Shown here piece after piece: positions 5,452-6,096 of a stretch of DNA of 6,096 nt. Each line of letters starts with the position of its first letter. The stretch's first letter is position 1. This stretch comes from an uncultured Acidobacteriota bacterium. Lineage in GTDB: Bacteria > Acidobacteriota > Terriglobia > Terriglobales > Acidobacteriaceae. The notes below the pieces were generated by a model. That model was given only the letters and a program-made list of their open reading frames with translations. It searched no databases and was not told the DNA's origin. The position numbers were made by a program, and so were the translations under genes. The stretch lies in the NCBI GenBank assembly GCA_903832475.1, contig CAILBQ010000316.1, positions 1 to 6,096 on the forward strand, given 5' to 3'.

Positions 5452-5871
5452 ATGAACTGGATTGGTTGGGCTTTGCTTTCAGCGGTGTTTGCGGCGGCGA
5501 CGGCGATCTTGGCGAAGGTGGGCGTGGCGCATATCGATTCGAACCTGGCGACGGCGATTCGAACCACGGTGGTGGTGGTGTTTGCGTGGTCGATTGCGTT
5601 GGCGCTGGGGAAGCATGGGGAGCTGCGCGATGTGGATGGGCGGGCGTGGTTATTTCTTACGCTGTCGGGGTTGGGGACGGGGCTGTCGTGGTTGTGCTAT
5701 TTCCGCGCGCTGCAACTGGGGCCGGCGTCAAGAGTGGCTCCGCTGGACAAGCTGAGCGTGGTGCTGGTGATGGTGTTTGCGGTGCTGTTTCTGGGAGAGA
5801 AGCTGACGCCGATGGCGGTCGTGGGTGGGGTGTTGATTGCGGCGGGGGCGGTGGTGATGGTGCTGGCGTAA
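5452..5871 (+). CDS. half-size EamA/DMT-family membrane transporter
   Basis: This 139-residue inner-membrane protein is a single EamA domain of the drug/metabolite transporter superfamily. Five hydrophobic segments are visible, at about 2-22, 31-52, 66-86, 97-115 and 119-138. Family motifs include 'YFRALQLGPASRVAPLDKLSVVLV' (83-106), 'LFLGEKLT' (112-119) and the final glycine/alanine-rich helix 'VGGVLIAAGAVVMVLA'. Typical EamA transporters carry two such domains and ten helices; this one has one complete domain, starts with a normal N-terminus, and ends at a clean TAA, so it is probably a genuine short member that dimerises rather than a truncation. The substrate cannot be predicted. AGGA at 5441-5444 supports the start. 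It is divergent from the methyltransferase and is followed by hairpin-repeat cluster 3. Confidence 0.88.
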   Translation: MNWIGWALLSAVFAAATAILAKVGVAHIDSNLATAIRTTVVVVFAWSIALALGKHGELRDVDGRAWLFLTLSGLGTGLSWLCYFRALQLGPASRVAPLDKLSVVLVMVFAVLFLGEKLTPMAVVGGVLIAAGAVVMVLA

Positions 5872-5937
5872 AAACGATTTTGAGCAGCGTTCCAAGAAGG
5901 CCGAACGGACTTCAGATCCTTGGGTAACGTCGGGCTT

Positions 5938-6060
5938 CGAGGTCATCAAGGAGTTGGCAGGGGCTGAAGCCCATTCGTTTTGGCGGGTTTCATCGGCACG
6001 ACTGAAGTCGTGCCCTTTCAAAGATTGAGGCCGAAATTGAGTTTTCCGCGGCCTGGAAGA
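5938..6060 (+). repeat. intergenic hairpin repeat, cluster 3
   Basis: This cluster follows the EamA gene and is the best-preserved copy. It contains GGGC-TGAA-GCCC at 5961-5972 and the perfect eight-pair hairpin GGCACGACTGAAGTCGTGCC at 5995-6014. Positions 5938-6020 align without gaps to 1618-1700. A right-arm-like GTTTTCCGCGGCCTGG lies at 6041-6056; the expected left arm near 5897 is not recognisable. The orientation is the same as in clusters 1 and 2. Between the EamA stop and 5938 I see nothing identifiable, and no gene is visible from 5872 to the window end. Confidence 0.75.
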
Positions 6061-6096
6061 CGCCGCTTGCGGCCAGACTTTACCTTCCGCGAAGAT

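Noticed and set aside
5569..5580. GTG trinucleotide run in the EamA gene
   Set aside because: Only four units encoding consecutive valines in a membrane helix; ordinary for hydrophobic coding sequence at this GC content.

Overview
The window looks like a chromosomal segment of a GC-rich, Gram-negative (diderm) bacterium, most likely an acidobacterium of the Terriglobia/Acidobacteriaceae type. This is an inference from three things: an LptE outer-membrane lipoprotein, a DUF4252-type exported protein, and three intergenic clusters of the short 'GGGGCTAAAGCCC ... GGCACGACTGAAGTCGTGCC' hairpin repeats that I associate with acidobacterial genomes. No RNA gene, insertion sequence, transposase or CRISPR array is visible.

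Layout. At the left, on the + strand, is a bacteriohemerythrin-like gene (35-442) with a strong ribosome binding site. A 471-base gene-free stretch follows, holding repeat cluster 1 (about 559-775). Next is a secreted DUF4252-like protein (914-1519), then repeat cluster 2 (1578-1741), which lies between two convergent genes. The centre is a minus-strand block read right to left: a class I SAM-dependent methyltransferase of the LCMT/PPM1 type (5400-4561), lptE (4519-4001), a secreted HEMGH zinc-metallopeptidase-like protein (3933-3196) and holA, the DNA polymerase III delta subunit (3006-1798). Diverging from the methyltransferase is a half-size EamA/DMT transporter on + (5452-5871), followed by repeat cluster 3 (about 5938-6060) at the right edge.

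How the genes relate. lptE next to holA is a common bacterial pairing; here a metallopeptidase-like gene is inserted between them and a methyltransferase precedes them. The four minus-strand genes may be co-transcribed, although the 189-base gap before holA leaves room for a separate promoter. The block joins housekeeping functions (LPS transport, replication) with accessory ones, and I see no single pathway linking all genes.

What deserves attention: (1) the repeat clusters are built from hairpins that share a TGAA/TAAA apical tetraloop while their stems differ by compensated changes; (2) a separate 28-base palindrome lies in frame inside holA, where it appears to create a non-conserved loop; (3) the hemerythrin lacks the usual iron-ligating aspartate; (4) the zincin is exported and uncharacterised. 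I found no clear new multi-gene system; the hairpin family is the best candidate for something underdescribed.
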